A stretch of DNA of 64,000 nucleotides, from NCBI RefSeq assembly GCF_000017625.1, contig NC_009712.1, positions 868,001 to 932,000 on the forward strand. The letters are read 5' to 3'. Numbering within the stretch: the first letter of the stretch is position 1; each line of letters begins with the position of its first letter. The notes beneath the pieces were generated by a model, which was given only the letters and a program-made list of their open reading frames with translations, was not told where the DNA came from and did no database searches. The position numbers and the translations under genes were made by a program. Below, piece by piece: positions 26,438-36,018 of the stretch. Source of the DNA: Methanoregula boonei 6A8. GTDB lineage: Archaea; Halobacteriota; Methanomicrobia; Methanomicrobiales; Methanospirillaceae.

Positions 26438-28510
26438 TCAGAGCAGCCCCGGTGCCTTGACCCTGAACTTCTGCCAGAGCACACGGCCCATGACACGGTA
26501 GGTGAAGTCCAGCTCTTCGAAACTGGGGATATCGTGCTCTTTTAACATCTCCCGGCCCACGTTGAGCGAATCGCCGCCAAGCATGGTTACAATCACCCGG
26601 TTCTCGGTTTTTTCGGAGAACTTGAGGATCTGCCGGGCCAGCTGCTCTGAGGTCAGCACAAGGTTTGGGAAGTCCACGATAAAGGCCATGTCCCAGAGAT
26701 CCCCGTGCCTGGTGAGCACCTCGAAGGTTTTCTCGAAACGCTTCTCGGTCGCATCGCCCAGAAGATCGATGGGGTTGCCCTTGTTCCAGAACTCGGGCAA
26801 AAACTCGTTAAGTTCGTCGATAACTTCCCTTGGGAGATCGATGAGCTCGATCCCGTACCGCTCCGCATAGTCTGAGGAGAGCACGGCAAAGCCGCCAGCG
26901 TTAGTGACAACGACCGCACGCTTGCCCTTGGGGTAGCGTTTGGGATGGGCGAGCATCCGTGCCGCAAGGAATGCACCAGTGAGCGTGTGGACCGCGATAA
27001 CTCCTGACTTGCGGAACGCTTCCATGTACACTTCGTACGAACCGGAGAGTGAGCCGGTGTGCGAAGAGGCTGCGGCTGAGCCGCGGCGGGACGACCCGGA
27101 CTTGATGGCAATCACGGGCTTGGACTGCGCAACCTCGGATACGACTTCCATAAATGTCTTGCCGTCGTTGATCTGCTCAATGTACATGATGATGGCTTTC
27201 GTTTTCGGATCTTTCTCTACATACCGGAGGTAATCGATGAAGTCGAGGTCGCACTGGTTGCCCACTGAGATGACGTTTGAGAACCCGATGTTCTGGGCGA
27301 GGCTCCAGTCAACGACCGTGTTGATGATGGCACCGCTCTGGGAGAGGAATGCGATATTGCCCGGCTTTGGCGACTGGTGGACGTAGGTGGTATCAATACC
27401 TCTGGGCGGGACGATCAGGCCAAGGCAGTTGGGGCCGATGATCCGGATCCCGTGGCCTTTTGCGATCTGCACGACACGGTCCTCGAGCGCTTTACCCTCT
27501 GGGCCCATCTCCTTAAAGCCGGCTGTGATAATAACGACCATGGAGACTCCCTTTGCCCCGCACTCTTCAACTACGGCAGGCACATTGACGGCAGGTACCG
27601 TGATGACGGCCATGTCAACCGGCGCCGGGATCGCCGAGATCGTGGGATATGCCTTGAGCCCCTGGATCTCCGGGCGCTTGTTATTGACCGGGTAAAGCTG
27701 CCCCGGGAAGTGCAGGAGGTTATGCATGACCGCGTACCCCATCTTGGAGGAGTCCTGGGATGCACCGATCACGGCAATAGAACGGGGGGTAAAATATTCT
27801 AAAGGCACCGGAGGATGTTCCTTTTTTACTGCCTGGTGAACGGTGTCGGTTACGATCACGCGGGCATCCACCGCACAGGCGCCGGATTCGTACAGCCGAA
27901 GCGGGTTGATATCGAACTCAACGATGTGTTCGTTCTCAAGGAAGAACCGGCTGACATCTCCGATAATCTTTACCAGGGTCTCCTCATCGCGGGGCTTGGA
28001 TCCGCGGTACCCGGCAATGAGCGGGTAGGCATTGATCTCTTTTACCATCTGCCTGATCTCATCCTCGGTTACCGGCAGGATCCGGAGCGTCACATCCTTC
28101 ATGAGCTCGACCATCGTGCCGCCCATGCCAAAGGTGATCACCTTGCCAAAGGCCGGGTCCGTCCGCCCGCCAATGATCAGTTCGAGACCGGGCTCTGCCT
28201 GCTGCTCGACCATAACGCCGTCGATTTCTGCATCGGCATTGTATGCCTTGGCGTTATCGATGATTCTGGTGAATGCGCCAAGCGCTGCTTTCCTGCTCCC
28301 GATACCGACCATCACACCGCCGGCATCGCTCTTGTGGACGATCTGCGGGGAGATGATCTTCATCACCACCGGGCATCCCATCTTCTCGGCCGCGATCGCA
28401 GCATCCTCGCCATTCTTGACGATCTGGTACGCCGGGACCGGAATGTCGTATTTCCGCAAAATGTCGTATCCTTCTGCTTCAGAGAGCATCTTCTGGGTCA
28501 AACGTTTCAC
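26438..28510 (-). CDS. acd: ADP-forming acyl-CoA (acetyl-CoA) synthetase, beta-alpha fusion
   Basis: 690 residues. Interconverts acyl-CoA + ADP + Pi and acid + ATP + CoA. The N-terminal ~225 residues are the ATP-grasp beta part (MSEAEGYDILRKYDIPVP, KMISPQIVHKSDAGGV). From ~240 the alpha part follows, with a CoA-binding Rossmann domain (SIAVIGASQDSSKMGYAVMH) and a succinyl-CoA-ligase-like domain containing the SQSGAI loop and ASSHTGSLSGS. Many family members have the alpha part first; here the ATP-grasp part leads. It is head to head with the AMP-forming acetyl-CoA synthetase. Acetate is the likely substrate but other short acids are possible. Confidence 0.9.
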   Translation of the reverse strand: MKRLTQKMLSEAEGYDILRKYDIPVPAYQIVKNGEDAAIAAEKMGCPVVMKIISPQIVHKSDAGGVMVGIGSRKAALGAFTRIIDNAKAYNADAEIDGVMVEQQAEPGLELIIGGRTDPAFGKVITFGMGGTMVELMKDVTLRILPVTEDEIRQMVKEINAYPLIAGYRGSKPRDEETLVKIIGDVSRFFLENEHIVEFDINPLRLYESGACAVDARVIVTDTVHQAVKKEHPPVPLEYFTPRSIAVIGASQDSSKMGYAVMHNLLHFPGQLYPVNNKRPEIQGLKAYPTISAIPAPVDMAVITVPAVNVPAVVEECGAKGVSMVVIITAGFKEMGPEGKALEDRVVQIAKGHGIRIIGPNCLGLIVPPRGIDTTYVHQSPKPGNIAFLSQSGAIINTVVDWSLAQNIGFSNVISVGNQCDLDFIDYLRYVEKDPKTKAIIMYIEQINDGKTFMEVVSEVAQSKPVIAIKSGSSRRGSAAASSHTGSLSGSYEVYMEAFRKSGVIAVHTLTGAFLAARMLAHPKRYPKGKRAVVVTNAGGFAVLSSDYAERYGIELIDLPREVIDELNEFLPEFWNKGNPIDLLGDATEKRFEKTFEVLTRHGDLWDMAFIVDFPNLVLTSEQLARQILKFSEKTENRVIVTMLGGDSLNVGREMLKEHDIPSFEELDFTYRVMGRVLWQKFRVKAPGLL

Positions 28511-28751
28511 CTCGAATAACGGTCTGGGGAAATTTTTTTAGATCTCCCCGGTTCTTTTCCGGTATGCAGGCAGAGGGCCCGGTCACGTGGACGTGCTTAA
28601 GAGAGCGCACCCGGAGTCTGTGATATGATTAGAAATTTGGTGATTCCTCATTTAAATGTGCTGAATTGTAAGCAATGCGCGATACAGGTCAAACGGACGG
28701 AGAATTGAGCGACTTTTGATATTCTGACCGCAAAGATTAACTTTAATTCAT

Positions 28752-28765
28752 CATTATTGATAATG
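28752..28765 (+). promoter_or_regulatory. Palindrome just upstream of acs
   Basis: CATTAT-TG-ATAATG, a perfect 6-base dyad, lies 17 bases before the acs ATG and partly overlaps AT-rich promoter-like DNA. The ribosome site AGGAG is at 28772-28776. A TTTAAAT box at about 28651 is an alternative promoter further upstream. Confidence 0.35.
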
Positions 28766-28782
28766 TAGATTAGGAGTACGTT

Positions 28783-30678
28783 ATGGATATGAGCGCAGAT
28801 TCCGGGCAACAGCCGAAGTATTATACGCCGGACCCCTCCTACCGCGTGCACAGCTGGATGGGAGATTATTCCTGGACATACAACGAGTTTGTCAAGGATC
28901 CGGACAAGTTCTGGGACCACATCGCCCAGAAACTCCACTGGTTCTCCCCCTACGATAAGGTAAGCGAGTGGAACTACCCGTACGCGAAGTGGTTTGTCAA
29001 CGGCAAGACAAACATCACGTACAACTGTCTGGACCGGCACGTGCTCGGGGACCGGCGCAACAAGGTGGCGCTGATCTGGAAAGGCGAGTACCCCGAGGAA
29101 GAGCGTGTCTTTACCTACCGGCAGCTGTACCGTGAGGTACAGCGGTTTGCAAACGGTCTTAAAAAGCTGGGCGTGGTAAAGGGAGACCGGGTCTGCATTT
29201 ACATGCCGGTCATCCCCGAGCAGGTGATCGCCATGCTTGCCTGCACACGGATTGGTGCCATTCACTCCGTGGTCTTTGGCGGGTACGGGGCCGCAGCGCT
29301 CAACCAGCGGATCGTGGGAGCAGGGGCCAAGATCGTGATCACTGCCGATATGGCGATCCGTAGAGGCAAGGCGATTCCGCTCAAGCACATTATCGAAGAG
29401 GCCGTTATCAATGCCCCGACTGTTGAGAAGATCATTATCCTGCGCCGGGAGCAGCGCACGCCGGTCGAGCTCCACAGCGAGATGGAGATTGATTTCTACG
29501 AGGCAATGGCCGATGTCAGCTCCGATTGCCCGGCCGAGGTCATGGATGCGGAAGACCCGCTCTTTATCCTGTACACGAGCGGCACCACCGGCGCACCCAA
29601 GGGAATTGTCCATACCTGCGGGGGCTACATGGTGGGAGTGTATTATACTACTAAGTACATCTTCGACATCAAGGAGCACGATGTGTACTGGTGCACCGCC
29701 GACCCCGGCTGGATCACCGGCCACTCCTATGTTGTGTACGGCCCGCTTTCGGTGGGCGCAACCGTGCTCATTGCCGAGAACACCCCGGATTACCCGGACC
29801 CGGGTACATGGTGGAAGATCGTGGAGGAGTACGGTGTCAACATTCTTTACACTGCGCCGACCGCGATACGGATGTTTATGAAACTCGGGGAGGAATGGCC
29901 CAACAAATATAATCTCAGTTCGCTGCGGGTGCTCGGATCGGTCGGCGAACCGCTCAACCCCGAGGCATTCGAGTGGTTCTACCATGTGATCGGGAAAGAC
30001 AAGTGCCCGATTGTTGATACCTGGTGGCAGACCGAGACCGGCATGCACATGGTGACCACGGTGTTGGGTGAGCCTATGCGGCCAGGCTTCGTGGGCAAGT
30101 CTGTGCCCGGTATCGTGGCCGACGTTGTGGACAAGGATGGCAACAGCGTGGAGCCGGGTAAGAGTGGTTTTCTCGTGATCAAAAAGCCCTGGCCCTCCAT
30201 GATGCGGACCATCTGGAACAACGACGAGCGCTACCGCAAGTACTGGGAGACAATCCCCGGCTGCTACCAGGTAGGAGACCTGGCCATCAGAGGCGAGGAT
30301 GGTTATATCATGGTGATCGGTCGGTCCGATGATCTTATCATTGTCTCGGGCCACAATATCGGTACTGCCGAGGTGGAGAGTGCACTTGTCTCCCATAAGG
30401 CAGTGGCAGAAGCAGCAGTGATCGGCAAACCCGACCCCCTTAAGGGAAACACGATCAAGGCGTTTGTTACGCTCCGCGTCGGTCATACTCCAAGCGAGAA
30501 GCTCAAAAACGAGCTTATCTACCATGTGCGGATCACTCTTGGGCCCATTGCCATGCCCTCGGAGATCGAGTTTGTTGACTCGCTGCCCAAGACCCGGAGC
30601 GGGAAGATCGTCCGCCGCGTTCTCAAGGCAAAAGAGATGGGGATGGACCCGGGCGATATATCTACGCTTGATGAATAA
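28783..30678 (+). CDS. acs: Acetyl-CoA synthetase, AMP-forming
   Basis: 631 residues. Acetate + ATP + CoA to acetyl-CoA + AMP + PPi, the entry of acetate into biosynthesis in a CO2-reducing methanogen. Motifs: phosphate loop [29 protein letters not shown] with the acetate-pocket Trp, [21 protein letters not shown] and the C-terminal [14 protein letters not shown] with the Lys that can be acetylated. Length is typical. The gene is divergent from the ADP-forming ligase, sharing a ~270-base control region. A 625-codon ORF on the opposite strand is a shadow. Confidence 0.95.
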   Translation: MDMSADSGQQPKYYTPDPSYRVHSWMGDYSWTYNEFVKDPDKFWDHIAQKLHWFSPYDKVSEWNYPYAKWFVNGKTNITYNCLDRHVLGDRRNKVALIWKGEYPEEERVFTYRQLYREVQRFANGLKKLGVVKGDRVCIYMPVIPEQVIAMLACTRIGAIHSVVFGGYGAAALNQRIVGAGAKIVITADMAIRRGKAIPLKHIIEEAVINAPTVEKIIILRREQRTPVELHSEMEIDFYEAMADVSSDCPAEVMDAEDPLFILYTSGTTGAPKGIVHTCGGYMVGVYYTTKYIFDIKEHDVYWCTADPGWITGHSYVVYGPLSVGATVLIAENTPDYPDPGTWWKIVEEYGVNILYTAPTAIRMFMKLGEEWPNKYNLSSLRVLGSVGEPLNPEAFEWFYHVIGKDKCPIVDTWWQTETGMHMVTTVLGEPMRPGFVGKSVPGIVADVVDKDGNSVEPGKSGFLVIKKPWPSMMRTIWNNDERYRKYWETIPGCYQVGDLAIRGEDGYIMVIGRSDDLIIVSGHNIGTAEVESALVSHKAVAEAAVIGKPDPLKGNTIKAFVTLRVGHTPSEKLKNELIYHVRITLGPIAMPSEIEFVDSLPKTRSGKIVRRVLKAKEMGMDPGDISTLDE

Positions 30679-30787
30679 TAGAGGGCAAATTCTCCATAGC
30701 CCTCATTTTCCTGCAGGTATTCCCGGCGGTCATACTTGCCCCTCCGGCACTCCGGATACCCGATGCATTTTTATATCGTGCTCCCCT

Positions 30788-30808
30788 TTCTTTATATGCT
30801 TTATATAC
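30788..30808 (+). promoter_or_regulatory. TATA boxes of the tbp gene
   Basis: Two overlapping TTTATAT elements in tandem about 80-95 bases upstream of the tbp start codon, suggesting a leader of ~55 bases. Confidence 0.45.
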
Positions 30809-30884
30809 ACGGGGATGACGGGCACGCGATCTCCCCGGTTCAAATGGATCTAAAGGCTCACAAAAGACAACAGGTGATGATACC

Positions 30885-31445
30885 ATGAAGGCAAACCCAG
30901 AGGACTCCCTTAAAATAGAAAATATCGTTGCATCAGCAAAGGTGACCGATTACCTCGACCTGCCGGCGCTCGCCTCCAAGATCAAGGACGCCGAGTACAA
31001 CAAGAAACGCTTCCCTGGTGTTGTCCTGCGGATGCAGGACCCCAAGATCGCAGCGCTTGTCTTTGGCTCAGGCAAGGTTGTACTGACGGGGGCAAAGAGC
31101 GTGGACAGCCTGTCAAAAGGACTGACCATCCTTGGTAATCAGCTCCGCAGCCTGGATATCGACATCCCCAAAAAGCTTACCTACAAGATCCAGAATATCG
31201 TGACCTCGGCCGATCTCGCAACCGCGATCAACCTCAACAAGATCGCAGTCGGCTTTAACCTTGACCGGATCGAGTACGAACCCGAACAGTTCCCGGGCCT
31301 CGTTTACAGGCTTGAGAATCCCAAGGTCGTGGTTCTCCTTTTTGGCTCGGGAAAACTGATCATTACCGGTGGCAAGGAACCCGAGGATGCAAAGAAAGCC
31401 GTAGTCAAGATCTTATCGGATCTGCGCAGCCTGGGACTGATGTGA
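30885..31445 (+). CDS. tbp: TATA-binding protein
   Basis: 186 residues, two direct repeats of the TBP fold: IENIVASAKVTDYLDLPALA...FPGVVLRMQDPKIAALVFGSGKVVLTGAKS and IQNIVTSADLATAINLNKIA...FPGLVYRLENPKVVVLLFGSGKLIITGGKE. The intercalating Phe residues of each half are present. It recruits TFB and RNA polymerase to archaeal promoters. A doubled TATA-like stretch at about 30788-30808 (TTTATATGCTTTATATAC) precedes it. Single-gene unit. Confidence 0.97.
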   Translation: MKANPEDSLKIENIVASAKVTDYLDLPALASKIKDAEYNKKRFPGVVLRMQDPKIAALVFGSGKVVLTGAKSVDSLSKGLTILGNQLRSLDIDIPKKLTYKIQNIVTSADLATAINLNKIAVGFNLDRIEYEPEQFPGLVYRLENPKVVVLLFGSGKLIITGGKEPEDAKKAVVKILSDLRSLGLM

Positions 31446-31681
31446 ATCCCAGGTCCCGTTGTGCGCAGCATTACAGCAAATGGGCAGCATATCGTAACCC
31501 TTTTTAAATATTGCAGCCTTATTGCGTAGGAATATTTATAGCGTTACAATAGAGAATCAGAGAATAAAAATAACACGGATATATAAATACTGTGTTTATT
31601 GTTCATCGATAACATATGATATATATCTTGTGAAAGATAAATGGAAGTGGAAGACCGAGGGAAAAACCCGGAGGAATGTGC

Positions 31682-32056
31682 ATGAGAACAGAAAACGTGA
31701 TGTATTTCACCGAAAAAGAGGAGGAGTTTGCAAACCTCCTCATCGAGATAGGGACAAAGAAGAATGTGGCAAAGGTGCTGGTCTTTTTAGCCAATATCCC
31801 CGAAGCCACTTCACGTGCTATCGAGCGCGGGACGGATCTCCGCCAGCCCGAAGTGAGCATTGCCATGCGGTATCTTATGGACCAGGGCTGGATCACCAGC
31901 CGCGAGAGCAAGGCCGAGAGCAAGGGACGCCCGGTCAAGATTTACGAACTGGCCAAGCCCATTGTCGATATTATGGACAGCATTGAGAAAGAAAAGAAGA
32001 AAGAAGCTACAAACCAGCTTGCAATGATCCAGAAGTTACGGGACTACATCCGGTGA
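31682..32056 (+). CDS. Winged-helix transcriptional regulator
   Basis: 124 residues. A winged-helix domain fills most of it (NVAKVLVFLANIPEATSRAIERGTDLRQPEVSIAMRYLMDQGWI, then the wing SKGRPVKIYEL), followed by a helical tail likely to dimerise. I start it at 31682 because GGAGG at 31670-31674 is correctly spaced for it but too close to the in-frame ATG at 31676. The ~230 bases upstream are AT-rich with several TATA-like elements. The 3' end overlaps convergent rpiA by 21 bases. The target genes are unknown. Confidence 0.85.
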   Translation: MRTENVMYFTEKEEEFANLLIEIGTKKNVAKVLVFLANIPEATSRAIERGTDLRQPEVSIAMRYLMDQGWITSRESKAESKGRPVKIYELAKPIVDIMDSIEKEKKKEATNQLAMIQKLRDYIR

Positions 32057-32749
32057 TGTAAGGACCGAGCACTTTTTTTCATTCCCCACAATTATTGTTG
32101 TATTTCCTGTAAGCCGGGTAAAAAGGCCGCTCTCGATCACGCCGGGAATGGCAGCGATTCCCGCTTCGAGCAGAGCCGGGTCAGGGATCTCCTCGAACTG
32201 GCAGTCCACAATAAAGTTCCCGTTGTCCGTGATAACCGGGCCGTCCTTTTTGACCGCTTCGCGGATAAACGGCCGGCACCCAAGGCCCCGCAGCTGGGCC
32301 AACGCGGTCTTGGTGGCAAACGGGAGAGTTTCGACCGGGACAACACCGGCAAGTTTTTTTACCATTTTTGCCTCATCAACAACTACGATAAACCGGAAAG
32401 CTGCCGACGCCACGCACTTCTCCCGGGTAATTGCTGCCCCCCTGCCCTTGATCAGCCGGAACTGCGGGTCTGCCTGATCTGCACCGTCAATGGCAAGATC
32501 AAGTACCGGGTTATCGTCAAGTGTTGTTAACGGGATCCCGTACTCCCGTGCCTTCATCGCGGTCTGGTACGAGGTCGGGACGCCCACCACCGAGAGCCCG
32601 TCGCGGATCCGGCCCGAGAGACATTCTATTGCATAAAAAACCGTGGAACCGGTCCCAAGACCTATCACCATGCCGTCTTCTACCATCTCTGCTGCCTGGT
32701 ATCCTGCTGCCCGTTTTGCCGCGGCAACTGCATCTGCTGTGCCTGCCAT
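32036..32749 (-). CDS. rpiA: Ribose-5-phosphate isomerase A
   Basis: 237 residues. Interconverts ribose 5-phosphate and ribulose 5-phosphate. Family motifs: GLGTGSTVFYAIE phosphate loop, LDLAIDGADQADPQFRLIKGRGAAITREK containing the catalytic Asp and Glu/Lys region, and DGPVITDNGNFIVDCQF. Length is normal. It lies about 320 bases downstream of surE on the same strand, separated by a structured GC-rich spacer, and its 3' end overlaps the winged-helix gene on the other strand. Confidence 0.95.
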   Translation of the reverse strand: MAGTADAVAAAKRAAGYQAAEMVEDGMVIGLGTGSTVFYAIECLSGRIRDGLSVVGVPTSYQTAMKAREYGIPLTTLDDNPVLDLAIDGADQADPQFRLIKGRGAAITREKCVASAAFRFIVVVDEAKMVKKLAGVVPVETLPFATKTALAQLRGLGCRPFIREAVKKDGPVITDNGNFIVDCQFEEIPDPALLEAGIAAIPGVIESGLFTRLTGNTTIIVGNEKKCSVLTSPDVVP

Positions 32750-33071
32750 AGTGATGATAGGATGGGGTGTGGTGATAATTAAAACTGGTGAAGGGGAGGG
32801 AATGTTGAGGGAAACTCTTGTCCTGCAAAATGCGGAAAAGCCGGATTCTTCGATCGACCTTTTTATTCTTCAGGTATAATTACGATGGCCCCCTCCGCCC
32901 CCGAAGGGGCGCCCCCGCGGTGGGCAAATGACTAAAAATCTCCGAACCGGAACAATTTCCATTAAACTAAAAACAATGAATCCCGTAAGGAAAAATCTCC
33001 CCTCCCTGAGTGGGAGAGATTGGGGCGCGGAGCCCTCGTTTCGTACCAGGGATCCAAAAACAACGATAATG
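32750..33071 (-). other. Structured non-coding spacer between surE and rpiA
   Basis: No credible ORF is seen. It holds a hairpin at 32896-32911 (CGCCCC, tetraloop, GGGGCG) which on the minus strand has a UUCG tetraloop closed by C-G, an exceptionally stable RNA motif, and a second small dyad at 33002-33016 (CTCCC/GGGAG). These could terminate surE transcription, protect a processed end or belong to a small RNA. Confidence 0.4.
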
Positions 33072-33854
33072 TTATTTTAAGAAAATCTTCTTTGTGTCCT
33101 CGTCCGCCGTACGCGCCGTGCAGTCAAGCGTTATCGGCGTGATTGAGACATTGCCTTTTCTTACCGCATGCACGTCGGTTCCTTCCTCGGCGTCTTCAAG
33201 AAGCGGGCCGTTGATCCAGAAGTAGGGCCGGCCCCGGGGGTCGAGCCGTTTTTCCACGCCGGTGTGGAAGAGCTTGCGGGCAAGATGCGTGACCTCGTAC
33301 CCGCCTTTGATTGTCGAGGGAATATTCACGTTGATCACATCGGCAGCCGGGGGAAATCCCGACGCAAGCACCCGTTCTACCACGTCCCGCACTACCTTCT
33401 TTGCCGCATCAAAACTCTGCGCTGACTGGCCGGGGTCATCGAACTTGTCCCCCTGGTCTTCCACCTGGAGCGAGAATGCGATCCCTTTTGTGCCCTGGTT
33501 TGCGGCCTCGAGCGCCGCACCCACCGTGCCTGAAGTCATGATCGATTCATAAGAGAGGTTCTCGCCGATATTGATCCCGCTTACCACAAGCGCCGGGGCG
33601 AGTTTCAATGCGTACAGCCCGATGATCGCCGCGTCGGTGGGCTTGCCTCCCACTGCCCAAGCAGGGTTCCCGTTGATCTTTATCCGGTTTGCCCGGATAG
33701 GCTCAAAGATCGAGATCGAGCGGCCCACAGCGCTCTGCTGGGTTGCCGGCGCTACGACCGTCACGTCCGCAATGGGGGAAAGTGCCTCGTATGCCGCCCA
33801 GATCCCAAGGGAGTTCACACCGTCATCGTTAGTGAGCAGGATCGCGGGTCTCAT
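33072..33854 (-). CDS. surE: 5'-nucleotidase SurE
   Basis: 260 residues from the ATG at 33854 (MRPAILLTNDDGVNSLG); the frame runs 11 codons further upstream but the family start is here. Metal-dependent phosphatase acting on nucleoside monophosphates. Motifs: ILLTNDDGVNS (metal Asp pair), VVAPATQQSAVGRSIS, VVSGINIGENLSYESIMTSGTVGAALE and VNINIP-type VINVNIPS. Normal length. Divergent from the methanofuran genes by about 100 bases. Confidence 0.94.
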   Translation of the reverse strand: MRPAILLTNDDGVNSLGIWAAYEALSPIADVTVVAPATQQSAVGRSISIFEPIRANRIKINGNPAWAVGGKPTDAAIIGLYALKLAPALVVSGINIGENLSYESIMTSGTVGAALEAANQGTKGIAFSLQVEDQGDKFDDPGQSAQSFDAAKKVVRDVVERVLASGFPPAADVINVNIPSTIKGGYEVTHLARKLFHTGVEKRLDPRGRPYFWINGPLLEDAEEGTDVHAVRKGNVSITPITLDCTARTADEDTKKIFLK

Positions 33855-33959
33855 AAACAACGGGTACTTCTTGCACTGCCCTCTCAATTAACTTCACCGA
33901 TCCGCATCAGACAGGCCCGCAGCACAATAGTAATTGCCCGCAGATGCAATAGTACCGTG

Positions 33960-34847
33960 ATGAAGGTCCTGCTTGCCGAGTATACCACCGCCCGCGATCC
34001 TGCACTTGCTCCCGAAGGGGCGGCGATGCTCGATGTCCTTGTACAGAGTTTTACCCGGTGCGGGTACGAGGTTGTGCTTCCCGGTCCCGGCGATTTTTAC
34101 GAAGAGATCGTGCGCCTCGCCCCTCTCTGCGATATGGGTCTTGTAATTGCACCTGATCATCTGCTTGCAAAGTTCACCCTCCCGATCGAACAGTATTCGC
34201 ATAACCTTGGCTGCGGGAGCATGAATGCCGCGGTGGCTGCAAACAAGGTGACCACCGGCCGGGTCCTGCGGGGTCACGGGGTTGCGGTGCCGGCCGATGC
34301 ACCCTCCGGCCGGCACGTGGTAAAGCCGGTGTCCGGTTGCGATTCACAGGGTGTCCGGCTTACCGCCGAACTTCCCGGAAAAGGAGAATTTGCGGAGGAA
34401 TACCTCGAAGGCGAACAGTACTCGGTAAGCCTTGTGCTGAGCCGGGTGGTAGGCGAGGCATGCCTGTACTTCTCCGGCAATCCCCCGCTTGTCCTTTCCG
34501 TGAACCGGCAGGATGTGACGCTCAACCCGGATGGCGAGTTTGCCTATGCCGGCGGTGAGACCCCGGTTCATCCCCCGCGTGAAGCAGAGATCCTTGATGC
34601 TGCCGTAAAGGCTGCAACGGTGCTTGGGTGCCAGGGGTACTGCGGCGTCGATGTTATCGTGGGCGACAAGGTGTACGTGGTCGACGTAAACCCGAGAATC
34701 ACCACAAGCCTTGTCGGGATTGCTGCCTGTATGAAAGAGGAGATTGCCGAACTGCTGGTTGCCGCCTCACAGGGAAATGCACCCCGCGAAGTGCACCTGT
34801 CCGGCCGCGTGCGGTTCGACCGGTCGGGAAAGGTCACCCGGTTATGA
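33960..34847 (+). CDS. mfnD: Tyramine--L-glutamate ligase, methanofuran biosynthesis
   Basis: 295 residues, ATP-grasp enzyme that joins glutamate to tyramine in making the methanofuran side chain. Visible pieces are the N-terminal KVLLAEYTTARD, the ATP-grasp core (GRHVVKPVSGCDSQGVRL, AEEYLEGEQYSVSLVL) and the metal-binding end GVDVIVGDKVYVVDVNPRITTS. The start is the ATG at 33960, with a GTG immediately before as an alternative; no ribosome site is seen, so the mRNA may be leaderless. The stop overlaps the mfnF start by 4 bases, and the neighbour confirms the pathway. Confidence 0.9.
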   Translation: MKVLLAEYTTARDPALAPEGAAMLDVLVQSFTRCGYEVVLPGPGDFYEEIVRLAPLCDMGLVIAPDHLLAKFTLPIEQYSHNLGCGSMNAAVAANKVTTGRVLRGHGVAVPADAPSGRHVVKPVSGCDSQGVRLTAELPGKGEFAEEYLEGEQYSVSLVLSRVVGEACLYFSGNPPLVLSVNRQDVTLNPDGEFAYAGGETPVHPPREAEILDAAVKAATVLGCQGYCGVDVIVGDKVYVVDVNPRITTSLVGIAACMKEEIAELLVAASQGNAPREVHLSGRVRFDRSGKVTRL

Positions 34848-35785
34848 TTGGTATCGATGTGGGCGGCGCAAACCTCAAGGTTGCCGATGGGCAGGGAGTA
34901 CATATCCACTACTGCCCGCTCTGGACCGGCGCCCCAATTTCTGATCTCCTCCGGCAGTACGCAGCAGCGGCCGACCATAACGAACCTGCCGCAGTCGTGA
35001 TGAGCGGCGAGCTTGCGGACTGTTTTGAGAACAAACTGCAGGGGATTGGGTTTATTGCCGATGCGGTGCGGAAAGTCTTCCCAAAAGCCCGATTCTACGG
35101 CACCGATGCCACCTTCCACGATGGCGCAGTTCCGGTGCTTGCTGCGGCAAACTGGCTCGTCTCTGCCGATTTCCTGCGGGAAAAGTACCCGGATGCGGTG
35201 CTGCTCGACATCGGGAGTACGACCGCAGACATTATTCCCCTTTCGCGTTTTTCCGATCTGCTCGGCCTGACAGATCTTGCGCGGCTCCAGAAGGGGTACC
35301 TCGTGTACACCGGTATGCTCCGGACCCCGGTGGCAACGCTTCTTTCCTCTGTGAATCTTGGCAGGATCACAACCCCGGTCAGCACGGAATATTTTGCCGC
35401 AAGCGCCGATGCACACCTGGTGCTCGGCCATATTGCCCCGGTGGAATATACCTGCGATACTCCGGACCACAAAGAGAAGACTCCTGAAGCATCTTTACGC
35501 CGTCTTGCCCGGGTAGTCTGCGCCGATCTCGAAGAGATCGGGGAGGAGGGCGCCCGGGAGATCGCGGGTGCGTTCTGGGAGCGGCAGAAGGAGATCGTCT
35601 GCGGCGCAGTACGCCGGGTACAGGAAGAGAACGGGGTATCATCCGTGATTGTGGCGGGCCTCGGGGCCTCCCTTTTCGCCCGGGAACTATGCGGCACCGA
35701 TCTCAACCGGGCGCTCGGGCCGGTGGCGGATGCGCTGCCGGCGTACGCGGTCCGCGAGGTGGCGTTACGAAAGCATGGAAAATGA
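34844..35785 (+). CDS. mfnF: MfnF, methanofuran side-chain coupling enzyme
   Basis: 313 residues of the ASKHA (acetate/sugar kinase, Hsp70, actin) superfamily. It has the nucleotide-binding loops IGIDVGGANLKVADG and VLLDIGSTTADIIPL and the late VIVAGLGASLFAREL. This is the enzyme (earlier called an H4MPT-linked C1-transfer pathway protein) that couples the furan moiety to gamma-glutamyltyramine. Start 34844 (MIGIDVGG) is inside the mfnD stop overlap; an upstream open stretch to 34628 is not used. The stop overlaps the next small gene (ATGA). Confidence 0.9.
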   Translation: MIGIDVGGANLKVADGQGVHIHYCPLWTGAPISDLLRQYAAAADHNEPAAVVMSGELADCFENKLQGIGFIADAVRKVFPKARFYGTDATFHDGAVPVLAAANWLVSADFLREKYPDAVLLDIGSTTADIIPLSRFSDLLGLTDLARLQKGYLVYTGMLRTPVATLLSSVNLGRITTPVSTEYFAASADAHLVLGHIAPVEYTCDTPDHKEKTPEASLRRLARVVCADLEEIGEEGAREIAGAFWERQKEIVCGAVRRVQEENGVSSVIVAGLGASLFARELCGTDLNRALGPVADALPAYAVREVALRKHGK

Positions 35786-36018
35786 GTGTGCTCCTGCTCG
35801 CGTGCTCGCTCGGTCTGACCGCACTCTTATGGAGCCTGCACCTGCCGGTCTTCTTTTTCTTCCTCTGGATCCCGATCCTCCCCTTCTTTTCGCAGCGGCC
35901 GGTGAAGCGCTGCCCGGTATGCGGATGGAAAACCGCAGGCAGTGAGAACTTCTGCCCCGCTGACGGCACCCAGCTCACTCCCTGCCCCTGTGGCAAGGGC
36001 GGAGAGGGTGGTCACTGA
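35782..36018 (+). CDS. Small membrane protein with C-terminal zinc ribbon
   Basis: 78 residues. The start ATG overlaps the mfnF stop (ATGA), so it is translationally coupled to the methanofuran genes. Two hydrophobic stretches fill the first ~37 residues (LLLACSLGLTALLWSLHLPV, FFFLWIPILPFFS), followed by Cys pairs CPVCGW and CPADGTQLTPCPC that look like a zinc ribbon. The function is unknown. Its 3' 192 bases overlap a convergent gene on the opposite strand. Confidence 0.65.
   Translation: MSVLLLACSLGLTALLWSLHLPVFFFFLWIPILPFFSQRPVKRCPVCGWKTAGSENFCPADGTQLTPCPCGKGGEGGH

Noticed and set aside
28648-30525. 625-codon ORF on the minus strand
   Set aside because: Entirely antisense to acs, whose motifs are complete; His/Asp-rich composition typical of a shadow frame in GC-rich DNA.
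30833-30860. GGTTCAAATGGATCT resembling a tRNA T-arm
   Set aside because: No matching acceptor stem, D-arm or anticodon arm around it.
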